From the NCBI GenBank assembly GCA_963576475.1, contig OY754978.1, positions 16,044,718 through 16,108,717 on the forward strand: a stretch of DNA of 64,000 bases. The letters are read 5' to 3'. Both the position numbers and the translations under genes were made by a program. The notes beneath the pieces were generated by a model. It made no database searches, had not been told where the DNA came from, and saw only the letters and a list, made by a program, of their open reading frames with translations. Shown here one piece after another: positions 22,276-35,192 of this stretch (position 1 is the stretch's first letter; the number at the start of each line of letters is the position of its first letter). The DNA comes from Molanna angustata (Eukaryota; Arthropoda; Insecta; Trichoptera; Molannidae).

Positions 22276-25200
22276 TTGTTAGGATAATACATAAAAATAC
22301 ACACAAAAATTATATTTCATATACATTTATTATTATTGTATGTACATGATTTTTTAAATATATTTCAATTTTCAATAAGTATCTATGTATGTTTATAAAT
22401 ATATTATAATTAGATTTAATAAAAAAGTGATGTTGGTATAAACAATGCATACTATTTGAAACAATAATGTATAAAAATAGGTTGAGCATATTTTACTTTT
22501 TTCTTATTGAAAATAGAAAAAAATAAAATACTAAATTATTTTTTGTTTAATAAATTTATTTATATCGATAATATTTGTTTAAAAATTTTCAAATTAACAC
22601 TTAATTATAATCTCCGGCTTTGGCTCATCAAAAGGGGCAATTTTTCATTAATCTTTTTTTTTGTGGTGTAATAAAAAAATACGAAAGATAATAAAACAGA
22701 ATAAATCTAATTATTTCACGAGCAACAAATTCAATCTCCTTCGAGGGTTTGAAATCGGTCAGCTTGAATATAAAGTAGGCAGTGGACTTAGGTAAATTTG
22801 AAAAAAATCTCGTTGAATTGGCCTCGGAATTTCGGATCCTGTTAAGTTTCAAATAAAAAAAGGTACCTATGTAGGATTTTTCAGAATGTTTTATTCAATT
22901 TAAATATTCTAAATGTATACTATAGTGTAATAGCCCGCGATTCTATGCTTACGGCATTTTATATAAAAAAGAAATACTTTTTTTAATATAAAGGTTGAAT
23001 TTAAAAAACTTTGAAATTTGAATTCGAAAAAACTTTGAAATTATTAAGGTTGAATTTGTTTCTGCAAAAGGATAACCATAGAAGGTAACATCACAACGGT
23101 TAGATAATATGAACCCTGCGTAGTGGTAACTTTTGATTATAACAGACTTCAAAGTATTGCAAAATGCTATTTTAATTCGTCATTTATAGTATAAAGCATG
23201 ACTCTTTATATTTACTAAGGTATACTTATAGAAACTTTGACTGTAGGAAACCTCTCGAATGACACCTTTAAAGATACATAACACATAATTAAAATCTAAA
23301 CGTGTCTGTCAGGGGTTTTCATCAACTTACATAAGTGTCTGTCAATGCGAGACGTGTTTTCTAATAATGTTCCGCAGTAAATATTAAAAAAAAAAACGCT
23401 TCATACTATAACGTTTCATACTGACGTTTAAAAATAGAAATTTTTAACATTTTTCAACATTTTAAGGCTCTTATCCCCGAAAAGCATTCCAACTCAGGGT
23501 TCATAATTATCAATTGTTGTTACCTGCTGGTGTATCTTTTAAAAAACAGTTTTTATAATATGACGTAAATTTGCCGGCTCTTGGTCTAATAGAAGAATCA
23601 ATTCATTATGCTTTTATTAATGTTTCGAAAAATGATGTTTTCGCGTTTTTTACAAGATACAAGATTTTAGGATTGAATTGAAATCAAATACCTTCTAAAA
23701 ACATGATAAAAATTAGAATAACTATTTTTGAAAAATTCAGAAAAATACGTTTAAAAATTTCGTATTTAGTTTTACATGATCCGATCAATCATATTTATCT
23801 TTTGCACAATTTTCTTTTAATTTAAATATTTAAGTACCATAAAACAATCAATTAATTAGTTAATAATTGAATAAAATTTATTTTTAAGAAAAAGAAAAAA
23901 ATATTTCTAAATATTTTGAGCCAAAATTAGCCAATTTAAATTAATGAAATATCGAAACACTATAAAATATTTTTCGATAACAAGAAGTACGAAAAAAAAT
24001 AATTGAGCAAGATTTTTAAATTCACCAAGATTTTACAAATTTAAATTTAAATTAGCATAGTCATATAATCATGAATTTAAATTGGTTAATTTCTATTAAT
24101 TACGCAGATAGATACCCAATATTTCGATACAACATATCAAAATTATGTAAAAAAAACGATTTTTTAAAAAAATAGGTATTATAGCGAGACTTTTACAAAT
24201 TCATTATGGTATTTCGTATTTGAATTTATATTACCATAATAAGTTTCCAGTAATGAAATTAATAATTGATATTCTGAGAGTTTGTATTTAGAACGGGTAA
24301 AATTTTTATACAAAAAATTTCTAGAGTAAAAAACCGTTGTTATAAATAATATTAGAACTAAGTAGTAGATATTGAACCGTAGGTTAAAAAATTGTCTTGA
24401 ATTGATTCTGAGAATGTCAAAGTTATTGCAAGCTTATGGAAAGGATTTTTTTTACAAATTTGATACAATAATTTAAAGTACAAAACGAGTGACAGTAAAA
24501 AAACACTTTTCAATATGAAAACGAATGAATTGTGGAAAGCGATTAGTTATTCATTTATTTTTTGAATCATAAATTATATACAAAATATTATTTTGAATAT
24601 AAAAACAGAAAAGGAAGAAATGATTGAAAAATGACAGAAAATATTATTTTAAATTTACTTACAAACATGTTAATGTGTTTTTGGTCAAATATTCTACCAC
24701 TCTGTTTTTCTTAGAAATTTATATAAAATTTAAATATATTATTCGTTAAATTTATTATGTATACATTTCTATTAGGATGTTTTGTTTAAAAATTAAACAA
24801 GGAAATCTTATTAAAATACTATATACATATGTATCGTTAAAATATGTTCTAAATTTTAATATTTTAAAATGATTTATTTAATATTTCAACACAAAGTCAA
24901 TGAATATTGTCTATATAGTATATTTATTTTATTGTTAATTTTTTGGATGATTTTATAATATATTTTTACTTAGAAATAAAAAAAAACATATTTACAATCT
25001 TATAAAATAATTTTCTTATTAATGAAAAATTATAGATTTGAATTTTTTTTACTATAATTATTTATGTATGTAGGTACATATCACATTCATAACAAATTTA
25101 TGAAAAACACAAAATTTGAATTATAAACTGTGATAATTAGGTAGTTTTTATATAATAAACAAGTCAAATAAACATGAATATGCAACTAAGTATATCACAC

Positions 25201-25440
25201 GATTATGAGATAATTAAAAAATATTTATTTAAAAATGATGGTAGGTAAACTTTTTACATAACATTATAGACTTCATGAAAAGTTTTTAACACTTAGATTA
25301 TGAAATATATATTTTTATTTTACTTTTTCATTTCAGTTTACAATTTTATTAAACATTTTTACACACTTATTTTTGTATCATACTTTCACAAGCGATAAAA
25401 TAGTATTTTTCGTGAAATTACGTCCACAGTTTTATAAATT
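22276..25440. other. 3-kb very AT-rich stretch with nothing supported
   Basis: I see no gene, structural RNA, TIR or LINE motif. It could be old intron or intergenic DNA. Confidence 0.55.
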
Positions 25441-25519
25441 TTGATCACGTCACAAAAATGTCTTTATTGTTTTCAATTTCATCGAAAATCGGTATTTAAA
25501 ATTTTCGTCAAAGCAATTA

Positions 25520-25645
25520 AAATTATTGTAATAAATTTATTAACGAATATTTTCATTGATCCGTTATTGGGTGTTGCTACCGTGATATTTCTCCTAGCGA
25601 TGACCGCCATTTTGTCTCCTGAAACAAAAGAAAATGGATTCATAT
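25520..25645 (-). other. Possible short coding exon, unrecognised
   Basis: In the middle of AT-rich DNA, the minus strand shows a pyrimidine tract ending TTTCAG at about 25620, then GAGACAAAATGGCGG, a good insect initiation context, followed by an open frame of about 44 codons. The first 20 codons (MAVIARRNITVATPNNGSMK) are GC-richer than the flanks. A potential donor (ACG|GTAGCA) lies within. I do not recognise the peptide. The plus strand is also open here, so this is only a candidate. Confidence 0.2.
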
Positions 25646-25689
25646 TAAATTCGAGTTATATTAAAATATTAAAGACAATCTCTTAAAGC

Positions 25690-26780
25690 AAGTACTTGGT
25701 TATTAACGCTCAAATAAATTATTATTATCTGTTATAATCGTGATTGCTCTGGATTAAATTGAACAAAAAGGATCAACTATGTCAATCTAGTCATTGTACA
25801 TCACTCGTTTCCTGAAATCATTATGACGAGATGAATTTGTAATTGTAAACACCGGCGTGTTTTGCTCAATTGGAAACCAATTTAGAGTTTCCAATTTGTT
25901 ATTTCTGGCGGTATAGTGTACAAAGATAATTATCAGGTTGACCACCTTTATAGTAGAAATGTTTCTAAAAATAATACCCACATACATATTCACAAGTGCC
26001 TTACTTACTATTTGCAATTTGTGTTTAAGCTGATACTTACCCAATTTTTTGTATGGCCAAAACTGACTTAGCATTGGATTTAACTCATATTTTAAATAGT
26101 AAGTAAGGCCCAAGATGTATGCGTAAATAAGGACTGTAAATATATGATTTAATTTTCTTCATTTGTCATTAGAGTATTGTAATAAATTATAATGTTTTTA
26201 TATTTATTCGTTAACACAGTGAAAAATTGTGAATATGTATTTAAGCCAATTTTTACTCCTCACTAACACAAGGTGATATAGTGGGGAATTATGATTTCGC
26301 AATTTTTAAGGGTATTTATTTTTTTTTGATTATCAACTAGTATCATGCTGAGATTGTATTCTGAAAGTTTCATCACAATGTATCTGTGTGTGTGTGCTAT
26401 GTACGGCGTGTTCACTTTATCGATTATAGACTAAAGTACTCATTCGATTCTGTTCAAATTTTGCAAATATGTATATCTAATACTCCCATTAAATTAGATC
26501 CCATTAGATTTTGAACGATATATGAATAGTGCTTCTCAATTTTTTTAACTGTCAAATATTTCAAAGTGACCCCAAGCTCAGGAAACTTAAAATTTGAAAA
26601 TTTTGTTTTCAATTTCGTAAAAAGGCACATCACTTTCATAAAATGGCATTGAAGAGTTATCAAGTTTTCATAATAAAATATTTAAATAAAAAATAATTTA
26701 ACAAACTCATTACATGAAAATGTTGGAAATTTTCCATACAAAATTTGAATATTTTATAGAATGACTTGTTAGTGAGGAGT
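25690..26780. other. Unassigned AT-rich sequence
   Basis: No gene is supported. A short TG microsatellite lies near 26383-26396. Confidence 0.45.
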
Positions 26781-26850
26781 TTAGCGTTGGCCACAACCCA
26801 CTCGTTTTTCAATTGATATCGAAAATGAAACGGCAAATTTTGATCTATTT
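26781..26850. repeat. Single block of the GGCCACAACCC repeat
   Basis: 'gttggccacaaccc', a T-run and 'gatatcgaaaatgaaac' match the unit of the 21300-21890 tandem array. It is isolated here. Confidence 0.45.
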
Positions 26851-27407
26851 TAACTGGTGTCAGTAAGGATTTTTCAAATTTGAGTTTTTTTGCCTTCTGT
26901 CGAAAAAATAAAAGTAAGAGATTCAGGTAGCTAGATATATTGGTATGTATGTAGATAGGTAGATAGATAGGTAGGTTTACAGGTAGGTACCCACGTTTTA
27001 ACCTGTTTTACAAAACTACAAGATTTCCCTTTTCTGCCGACATCAAAATGACGCAATGAGTTTAGCTCGTAACGACGCATGTTACTGTAAAAGTGTAGAA
27101 TATTTTATACAAAAATAATATAAAAAAACAATCGCAGGTCCAAAAAAGTGAAAAGTGGTCCCAGAGAGACCAAGTAACGCAATCGAAACTGAACTATGTC
27201 CTTAATAATTTTGTATTAAAAAAAAATTATCTATAGGTACGTATACCTACTTCTGTAACTGTAAAATCTGAAAAATCTCTTATGAGAATATATAACCAAA
27301 AAATAATTCAAATCGAAGAAAAAGAAGGATTTTTGTGAAAACTTATTGCAAATCTAATGTTCTCCTGTAATGCATGTATGTAACTTTTGAATTATACGGG
27401 TATATAA
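26851..27407. other. Unassigned sequence with GATA-like tract
   Basis: A short GATAGGTA-type simple repeat lies at about 26950-26990. Nothing else is supported. Confidence 0.45.
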
Positions 27408-27539
27408 ACCCCACCGCCGTGGCACAGTTGGTAAGCTGTTTGGTTTCTGTGCGGGCGTCCTTGGTTCGATCCCAGCAGAGGAGAAATTTATTTAAATTGA
27501 TTTCTCACGCTAATATTGTTTCTCTGGGCTGGAAACACT
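27408..27539 (+). repeat. tRNA-derived SINE, left part
   Basis: A Pol III A box (TGGCACAGTTGG at 27420-27431) and B box (GGTTCGATCCC at 27464-27474) are spaced as in tRNA genes. A SINE body follows and is interrupted at 27540 by a DNA transposon. The right part resumes at 28496. Confidence 0.65.
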
Positions 27540-28495
27540 GCAGGCTAAGTCAGTAAAAAAGTCGAGATCCGACAACGTATCGCCGCTCTTCTCGTCATGT
27601 TTACGCCAGTGACGACAATTCGTAGTCACTAAGCGCTGTCGAGTTCGTAAATGCACTTATGAGTATTTGTCGCCGTTAGACTGGCTTGCGGTACATTTTT
27701 GAATTATCATTTATGGCAATACACAATATTTTCCCCATGATTTGAATAAATGTCAAATTTGTTTACATAAATTTGTTAAATAAATATAATATGGTCATAT
27801 TTTTAAGCATGAAAGCAAGTTATAATACGATTAAATTAACTTCTTTTGTGTTTATTGAATGTTTTGAGTGTAATTTTAAAAATTATTTTTAATTATATTT
27901 CGATCAATTTGTCAAGTCGATGACAGCAGCGTGTTATTTTTTTACTAAAAACTACGCCGAATTTTCTTTTGTTAAGTGTTAAAATACATATGTGATAAAA
28001 TAGCTTACAAGAATACTTTCTCAAAATCAAAAATTATTTCAAATCTATACCTACGGAAAACATTTACGGACGCATAGAATCATCATAGAATTATAATGTT
28101 ATAATCTAAGTACGGACGCATATTTCCATTAAATATATAACCACATAAAACTTTTGTTATGCGGTAATTAGCAATAAATGAATTACGCGGAATATTTAAA
28201 GGGTTTGAAGAATCTCTTAAACAGCGTCGTGTAACCCGTTTATTATTATTCTCAAAATAAATATGAAATTCGGCATTGTTCGCGTAAAAAATGACATTTA
28301 ATTCAACATGGCGGCGTTAGATCTTGTCTCTCGACTCGATGTCGACCCAATCTCGCCGTCAAATAAGTGGGCGAGAACGATTCCACGCATTATCTGCTTA
28401 GTGACTACCAAAACTGTCAAAATATCGATTTGTCGATATTTTGACAGTTAATCTCGACATTTATCGGTCGAGATCTACTTACAGACTTAGCCTGC
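27540..28495. mobile_element. Non-autonomous DNA transposon inserted in a SINE
   Basis: The ends are GCAGGCTAAGTC at 27540 and its exact complement GACTTAGCCTGC ending at 28495. The homology extends inward (TCGAGATC) and again at the words GTAGTCACTAAGC near 27620 and 28400. A perfect hairpin with 17-bp arms and a 4-nt loop lies at 28412-28449. One 46-codon frame starts at the ATGGCGGCG near 28310, too short to be a transposase. The superfamily is undetermined because the target duplication is unclear. Confidence 0.68.
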
Positions 28496-28560
28496 TGGTT
28501 AGTTAGAAGAAATCGCTCTTCACTTGCGCAGGGTTCAAGGAAGTGTTTATAATATTTTTT
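28496..28560 (+). repeat. tRNA-derived SINE, right part
   Basis: The sequence directly after the DNA transposon, up to a T-rich run, is taken as the rest of the SINE body started at 27408. This join is inferred from position, not from a second intact copy. Confidence 0.4.
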
Positions 28561-29285
28561 TTTGACAATTATTAAAGAAGCCAATTGGCTCATGACAATA
28601 ATTCCAAGTTTAAAATTGTAAGATAATAATCAAACTTAATATACAGCAACACTTAAATTCTTAATATAGCCTTGTTTACAATTTCCGTTGGAATGCTTTT
28701 TCGTTCATAGTTTTTAGTTGTTCTAGTAATTTATTCTTTTTTTTTTATTTTTTTTTGTAGCTTTCTCAGTTTCAAAATAATTTTTAGTACGTGTGTTGTA
28801 GTTGTGAATTTGTATTCTCTGCTTAAGTCTTTGTTCAGGGTCTTCTATTTTTCCTATTTTTATCTTGTGAGTTAGTTTTAATTTTTCGTACTGAGCCATC
28901 TTCTGTATATTTAATTGTTTGGTTTCTTTGGTGTACATTATAGGCATTCCGATAGTGTATATGCGTTTAGTCCGTAGGTAATTTTTATTATTCTATTTTG
29001 CTTCCTTTGTAACTTTTGGATTTCCGTCTTATCGCCATTTGCCCAGAAAGGTATTAGGTATATTAGTTTGCTTTTTATGTATGTATTATATATCAGTACT
29101 TTCAGTTTTTTTGGTGCTTCGTTTTTTATTAACGCTGGGTACATTGATGCTTTATTTATTAATTTGTTTGTGTGGTTCTACCAGTTCAGTTTCCTGTCTT
29201 TGGTTATTCCTGGAAATTTTTTTTGTTTTCAAGGTTTTACTGTTTATTTTACTGTTTATTTCTATGATGTGTAGTATGTGACATT
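28561..29285 (-). pseudogene. LINE RT C-terminal end with poly(A) tail
   Basis: On the minus strand, DRKLNW then NHTNKLINKA leads into LKVLIYNTYIKSKLIYLIPF and KLQRKQNRIIKITYG, then, in a shifted frame, YTKETKQLNIQKMAQYEKLK and NYNTRTKNY. These are the thumb and C-terminal motifs of a LINE reverse transcriptase after the catalytic site. At least one frameshift lies around 28940. About 160 bp of 3' UTR and a poly(A) (T-run at 28550s on the plus strand) follow. 5'-truncated, dead. Confidence 0.65.
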
Positions 29286-30194
29286 TATTATCATTTAAAG
29301 TTAGTATATTTGTATATGTCTATTTTTCTAGTGTGATTAAGTCATTATTATTATTATAAATGATTTTTTTGTGAACTGAGAGAAAGAATATGTGATGTAT
29401 GAAAAAAGAGAAGATAGCAAAAAATTCAAGCAAGAGAGTAATGAAAGGTAGGAACTAAAAAAATGCTATATTGATAATTTTAATAGTTTTCACTTATCGA
29501 TCTTAATTGTTATTGTAATTTTCAATTGTAATAAAAATTTCCACCAGATTATCGTAGTTTATTTAGAATAGAACCAGTTAACTTGATTTAAACTGATCCT
29601 CTCACTTTGACACGAACGCGTGATATTATTCTGGTCCTCGGGTCGGCATACCGTACCAAAAAAGTGGTAGTTTTCTACCATAGACGTAGGTATGTATTGA
29701 GGCAGGCAAACTCTACAAGGAAAAGGTTTTTTTTCGTTCTGGAATTTGTAGGCGATAAAGGTGCAATAATAATAGAAGCAAGGCCGCAGCCATTTGAGAC
29801 CGACCAAAGTGTGGTCGTGTTTTGGAAACCAGTGATCTTAATGACTGAAATTTCCATATTATTGGATGACAGACTTGGTTATACTACCGTTAAGGGAGCA
29901 GTTTACCGTGAAAGCAATTTATTTCTCATTCTAGGCCGAAAATTAATTTAGCGAGCGCTAGAAAATATAACAATTTATGATATTTAATTACCGCCTATTT
30001 AAAATATTATGTGTGTACATGTACGCTACATAATAGAAAATTATATTGAGAAAGCGTGAAGCCTTATACTGTGATGTGGAAAATCGTGTAGAATTTGTTC
30101 TTAGATACAATTATTGCTCAAGGATTATGGCTACTACTCACCACTAGAATATATTAGAATAGCGGGACTATGATTATTAGAGACCGTCATAATA
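29286..30194. other. Unassigned; open segment at 29560-29950
   Basis: At 29560-29950 both strands are open for 80-114 codons and GC content is higher. One reading on the minus strand ends QSERISLNQVNWFYSK. It may be part of a transposon, but I do not recognise it and give no function. Confidence 0.3.
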
Positions 30195-30338
30195 ATTATT
30201 TATATATTTTCTTTGGGAAGCTACAGCTCATTTACAGTTTAATGATACAATATTATTTTTACAATGTTTGAGCCAAAAAAAGCATTCCAACAACAAATAA
30301 TATTAAAACAAATAACAGTTAACAAGCCAAAAATAATT

Positions 30339-30405
<67 letters not shown>

Positions 30406-31012
30406 ATACACACCATCACACACACATACATACATAAGTACACATATATACACACATATACAACATCTAGGAAAGGGAAGAGAAATGAGTGAAGAGAGAC
30501 TAGGAGGACAGGACAGAGGGATATTGGTTGCGCATCACCTTCAGTACATCATGTCTAAATCTGTTATATTTTGCGTTGAATATGTCTATTTCAGCTGAGA
30601 ATGTATTGTTATATTGGCTGCATATGCGTGTAATTGTTGAATTTTTCCTTATATTCTTTCTACTTGTTGGAACATGAAGTAATTGAGGTCTGCGAACCAT
30701 TCGACCTGGAACATGGATACCTATTAGGTTGACAAGTTCAGGCGAGTCTATGGCATTGTTCAAAATTTTATGCAGCAGCGATTGTTCGTGAAAGACTCTC
30801 CTACATTCAAGCGTATCAAAACTATGATATTTAAGTGACTGTTGATAATTATTGAAGTTAAGGTGAAATTTATGATTTATATAGTTTATGATTTTTTCTG
30901 TACTTTCTCGATTCTTGTGATGTGTACTGCGTAGAAAGGAGACCAAATTTGAGTACAGAATTCTAGCTGAGGTCGAATGTATGTGGTGTATCAAGTGTAT
31001 TATGAAAGACAC
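30195..31012 (-). pseudogene. LINE RT C-terminal end, CA repeat in 3' UTR
   Basis: The minus-strand frame 30500-31012 contains SFDTLECRRVFHEQSLLHKI, LNNAIDSPELVNLIGIHVPG and RMVRRPQLLHVP, the same C-terminal region as the remnants at 18973-19660 and 38739-38963. The 3' UTR includes a CA microsatellite at 30343-30402 and ends at the CTACAGCT block near 30215, matching 6680-6800. No catalytic motif; 5'-truncated. Confidence 0.68.
30343..30402. repeat. CA microsatellite
   Basis: About 30 uninterrupted CA units inside the 3' UTR of the LINE remnant, followed by degenerate CACAT repeats. Confidence 0.95.
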
Positions 31013-31552
31013 TCGAATACTTTTAAAAAAATCGATTTGATTTTTTTTTCAGAATACACGGCCATCATATTTTCTGAATTGTGAATCATACATCCTTTAT
31101 TTATTGTTCAACAAATAGGTAAAGTATTACGCCAATATAGAGATAGCCATAACGTTATTCTCCTATATTAATCAAAGTCAAAGAGATAGCAACGTCAAAA
31201 AACAATTAATTTTTATGGTTGTTTTTTTTTATATTTCCTTTCTTACTGAATATTGGTATGAAAAAGGCAAGTCTGACACTTGGTAGTGGTTGAGTTTATC
31301 AGTGCGCATTCCCTGTCTGTAGGTGAAATTTGTAGGTTTTGGTATCATTTTTGTATTTTTGTATGTCATTTTTGTGTTTTTATACCGTCCATCTGATTAC
31401 AATGAATTTGGTGATTTGTTCAGCGCACACCCGGGAAGATTTCTGAATAGAAAATTAATCTTCTTTTTTTAATATTTCAGTAACAGTAAGTACATATTTC
31501 ACAAACAGACGGATTTTATAGGTACAAATGAAATACGTTTTTGTTATTATTG
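31013..31552. other. Unassigned AT-rich sequence
   Basis: No supported feature. Confidence 0.45.
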
Positions 31553-31855
31553 AATATATTAGACGAAAAACTGTCGTGGATGCCACACGTCAATAATTTG
31601 CATAGTAAAATATCAGGAGTTATCGGTGCACTGAGAAGGAGCAATCTACCTATTGATATAAAAAATAGATGTACAAAACGCAAATAATTCCACATATTAT
31701 TGTAGTTTGGTCACATTGCTCAAAGCAGTTGATCGGTACTACAGGAAGGATGCTAACCAAGGCACTTAAAACTATATATGGACTACACTGGCGAACACCT
31801 ACACAAACTGTATATGGAATAGTATCAGAACCCACAATACAACAGATTATAAACT
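31553..31855 (+). pseudogene. LINE RT thumb region, left half of a split copy
   Basis: The plus strand encodes LDEKLSWMPHVNNLHSKISG, then IGALRRSNLPIDIKNR, and after a frame change HIIVVWSHCSKQLIG, ALKTIYGLHWRTPTQTVYG and TIQQII. This is the post-catalytic part of a LINE reverse transcriptase. It ends at the 11-bp word GATTATAAACT (31845-31855), where an R1-type element is inserted; the frame resumes at 35841. The copy has lost its 5' part and has frame errors, so it was already old when the insertion happened. Confidence 0.72.
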
Positions 31856-32021
31856 GTTCTTCCCCCACCACCACCCGTTCTGCTTATGGGGACTAATAAC
31901 GGCCCCTTGCAAAACTCTGAAAGAACACATAAAGAACATACGAAGAGTCCGGAGAACTCTAAAACCTTGCAGACACTGCACTTAATGTGCCAAAGAGAGC
32001 TAATCATGTTGAAACAACTGG

Positions 32022-35000
32022 CTAACTGCTCAGTGATAGTGAAGATAATAGTGCACCGAATTTAAGACAGAAAGTCTTGAAAGCCCTAAAGTTGCTCTTC
32101 GTGGCTACAAGGTCCGCATGTCCAATGGGTCCAAAGAAATTCCCTCGGACATCGTCGTAGAGTTCTCGTCGGAATGTTGACACGGAGAAGTTAGTGCATT
32201 CCCATAGGATATGCTCAGAAGTCTGTTCAGGGTTATCACAAAGCTGACATGAGGACGAATCGGATAAGTGAAAACGAAAGAGATAACTTTTGAAACTGCC
32301 GTGTCCAGTAAGGAATTGCGTGGTCCAATAATCAGGAACAATCCACGAGGAAAAAATTCGAGTCCTCACATCAGGAAGAAATAAAAATGTCAGTCTGCCC
32401 ACGGAAGAAGAAGACCAGCGACGTTGCCAAGCATCTAAAAGAGAACTCCGGGCCAAGTTCTCAATCTATCCACGAACTGTGGGTAAATTTACAGGTGGGA
32501 GAGAAACACCACCCAAAATTGAGCTTCGACCTCTATACAGGTTGTGAATTGAAGCTCGTCGCTGTGTTTCCAGATCAAGGGGAGCCATACCTGTGAGAAT
32601 AGAAAGTGTGTCGGTAGCGCAGGTTCTGTAAGCCTTTGCTAAAGCTATTAGGGCGAAGCGCTGTCCAGAAAGCAGCAGACGTCTAATGTATTGGGTTTCA
32701 CAACGATGAGCCCAACAAGGAGCGGCATAACACATAATACTCAGAAAGGTAGCGTTGTAAAACAGTCTTGCTACTGGAAATTTAAGGCCCCAACTAGCTC
32801 GAGCAAGACGTGAAATCTTTTGGAAGGCTTTTTTTGCACTATCGGATACAGCACGAACATGGTATTGGAAAGTTAGGCCTCTATCTAGTGTAACACTCAA
32901 AACTTTGACCCTATCCTTAAATATTACACGCGTATTGATAAATTTGATGGAGGGAGGACTTTTCATTATGCCTTTTAACACTAACCCATACGTCTTCTTA
33001 GGTGCGAAATTGAGTCTATGACTTATACCCCAATCTGCAACAGAAGAAAGTAACTGAGTAGCTGCGCGCTCAATAAGTGCTCGGGTGTTACCTTGAATAA
33101 GGATTGTAGCATCATCGGCATATGCCAAAATACTGCAGCCCGTAGGCGTTGAAAGTGATAGAAGGTCGTCGAACAAGATGTTCCATAACAGTGGACCCAG
33201 AACAGAACCCTGAGGGCACCCGATGCTAATTGGTCGCCAGTGCAAATCTTGTCCCCCGGGCATGGCCACATGTCTATTAGTAAAATAGCTCTTCACTAAT
33301 TTATATATGTTGCTAGGAACCTTACGGTCTCGAAGTTTTTTTAAAATTAGAGGCCACCAGGCATTGTCGAATGCTCCCGCAATATCAAGAGATATAGAGA
33401 TAACATATTTACTATCAGAGCTTCTAACAATATCAGATATAGCCAAGATAGCATCAACCGTTGATTTCCCAGCGCGAAAACCGAACTGACGATCGGACAG
33501 TGGGTGGGTACTGGAAAGATGATCTTCTAAGCGTCGACATATAAGCTTTTCTAAGACCTTACCCAAAATAGGTAGTAAAGTAATCGGTCTATATGATTTT
33601 GGGTCAGAAGGATCCAGGTCACTACGCTTGGGAATAACAGTCATTAAACCTGTTTTCCAACAATCCGGAAAGTAGCCTTCTCGCAAGCAATTGTTGTACA
33701 ATAAGATAATCTCGTGGCGAGCTATGTGCCAGCACCTTTGTACGAGAGCTGCGTCAATGCGGTCAATGCCAGGAGATTTGTTTTGGTGAAGATTCTTGAT
33801 TATAAAATCGAGCTCATCGAAATTGGCGAAGGTCGATATGGGAGTTTGCGGGATATCGGATTGGTTATTGCGTATTTGTGAATGAAGAGGAGTATCAGAT
33901 GAAATGTCATCAGAAGAAATAAGTATGTCAAGTAACGTGCTTGTCGTCGAGTCAGAGTCTATTGTGATAATTCCAGTTCGTGGATCACGGATACACGAGA
34001 CTGACGCATTTGGATATTTTTTCATTGATGCATATCTAAACACAGCACCCCAAGGATCTGTGGTTGAAACCTCAGATACCAAACGGCGCCATGCATCAGA
34101 CTTGGCACGAGAAATCTCGCGTTTGTAGATATTATTTGAGCGTCTATACTCACATTGAAGTACAGTTACAAAGTCATTTGAACTTCCTCGACGACGGGCC
34201 GCTCTCAATGCGCGGTGAGCTCGAGTCGAAGTTCGTTTAAGGATGTCTAAGCCAGGATGCCACCATTCATTAGGAGACATATGACTAGAAGAAGATCTGC
34301 TGATCGCCTTCTCGGCACAATAAATTATACTCTGCGTAAAAGATGAGGCCATTTCCGCAGTAGTACAAGATCTACAAGATAAACGATCCAGCGAGCATTC
34401 AAAGTAGCGGTCAAAGTCTAACCAACGCCATCTGTCACACCTTGTCCGGAATCTTCTAAACAAAGGTTTCGCTAAAGGAATTGGGGGTACATTGGAAATA
34501 ATCTGAAACGTGATAAGGTTATGGTCACTACACGAGGCATCCTCGTCAACAGACCAATTCCATATTCTGTAGTTAATCTGAGGTGTAGCTAAAGTGACAT
34601 CTATATGACTTGTACCCATGTGGTTGGAGAAGGTAGGTGGACTGAAAGGATTGTTCAACACACTCAAATTATGGCGAGAGATAAAATCTTCGCAGCTTAC
34701 ACCTCTGGTGAATTTTCTGGACCCGAAAGTGGTAGTGTTACACCATAGAATAGATTCGGCATTAAAATCACCTCCAATAATTAATGATGCGTTGCCGAGT
34801 TGACCCAATATAATATCCAGTTGATCCAGAAAACGAAATTCAGATTCACTAAACTGAAAATATATCGAAATAATATAAAACGAATCACTTGGAGAAGAAA
34901 TCTGGACTACAACCAAGTGACTAGAAGATAAGTGATCCAGTCATATGAAGTTAATGTTGGGATTGTAAATAGCTATACAGCTCATCGGAAGGTTCGTTGA

Positions 35001-35192
35001 GGTACAGCTCGAAGCCATAGCAACTCGAACACCCGGACCAAATGATAGCACAATTCCATCTCGAGAGTACGGCTCTTGGATAAGACAAACATCAATGTTC
35101 ATGCGATGAGCAGACTGACTGAGTTCGGCTGAAGCCGATTGTCCACGGCCAAGATTAAGCTGACCAAATTTAACAGAAGCATTACACGCCAT
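32022..35192 (-). pseudogene. R1-clade ORF2 (endonuclease-RT) with two nonsense codons
   Basis: A single frame of about 1057 codons interrupted by TGA at 34941-34943 and TAG at 32466-32468, without frameshift. The start ATG at 35190-35192 overlaps the end of ORF1. The N-terminal APE endonuclease shows FGQLNLGRGQ, IQEPYSRDG, GGDFNAESILW, SHIDVTLAT and SDHNLI. The RT shows NKSPGIDRID, SLDIAGAFDNAWW (motif A), GCPQGSVLGPLLWNILFDDL (motif B) and AYADDA (motif C). The C-terminus has the C-x2-C-x7-H-x4-C finger (CQLCDNPEQTSEHILWEC). A functional protein would nick target DNA and copy the RNA there. The first stop falls within the endonuclease, so this copy should be inactive. Confidence 0.85.

Noticed and set aside
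29559..29951. Host gene exon at 29.6-29.95 kb
   Set aside because: Both strands are open, no motif is recognisable and no splice sites are clear, so it is kept only as an unassigned open segment.
33023..34128. Short plus- and minus-strand frames within 32-36 kb
   Set aside because: Shadows of the R1-type ORF2 coding frame.
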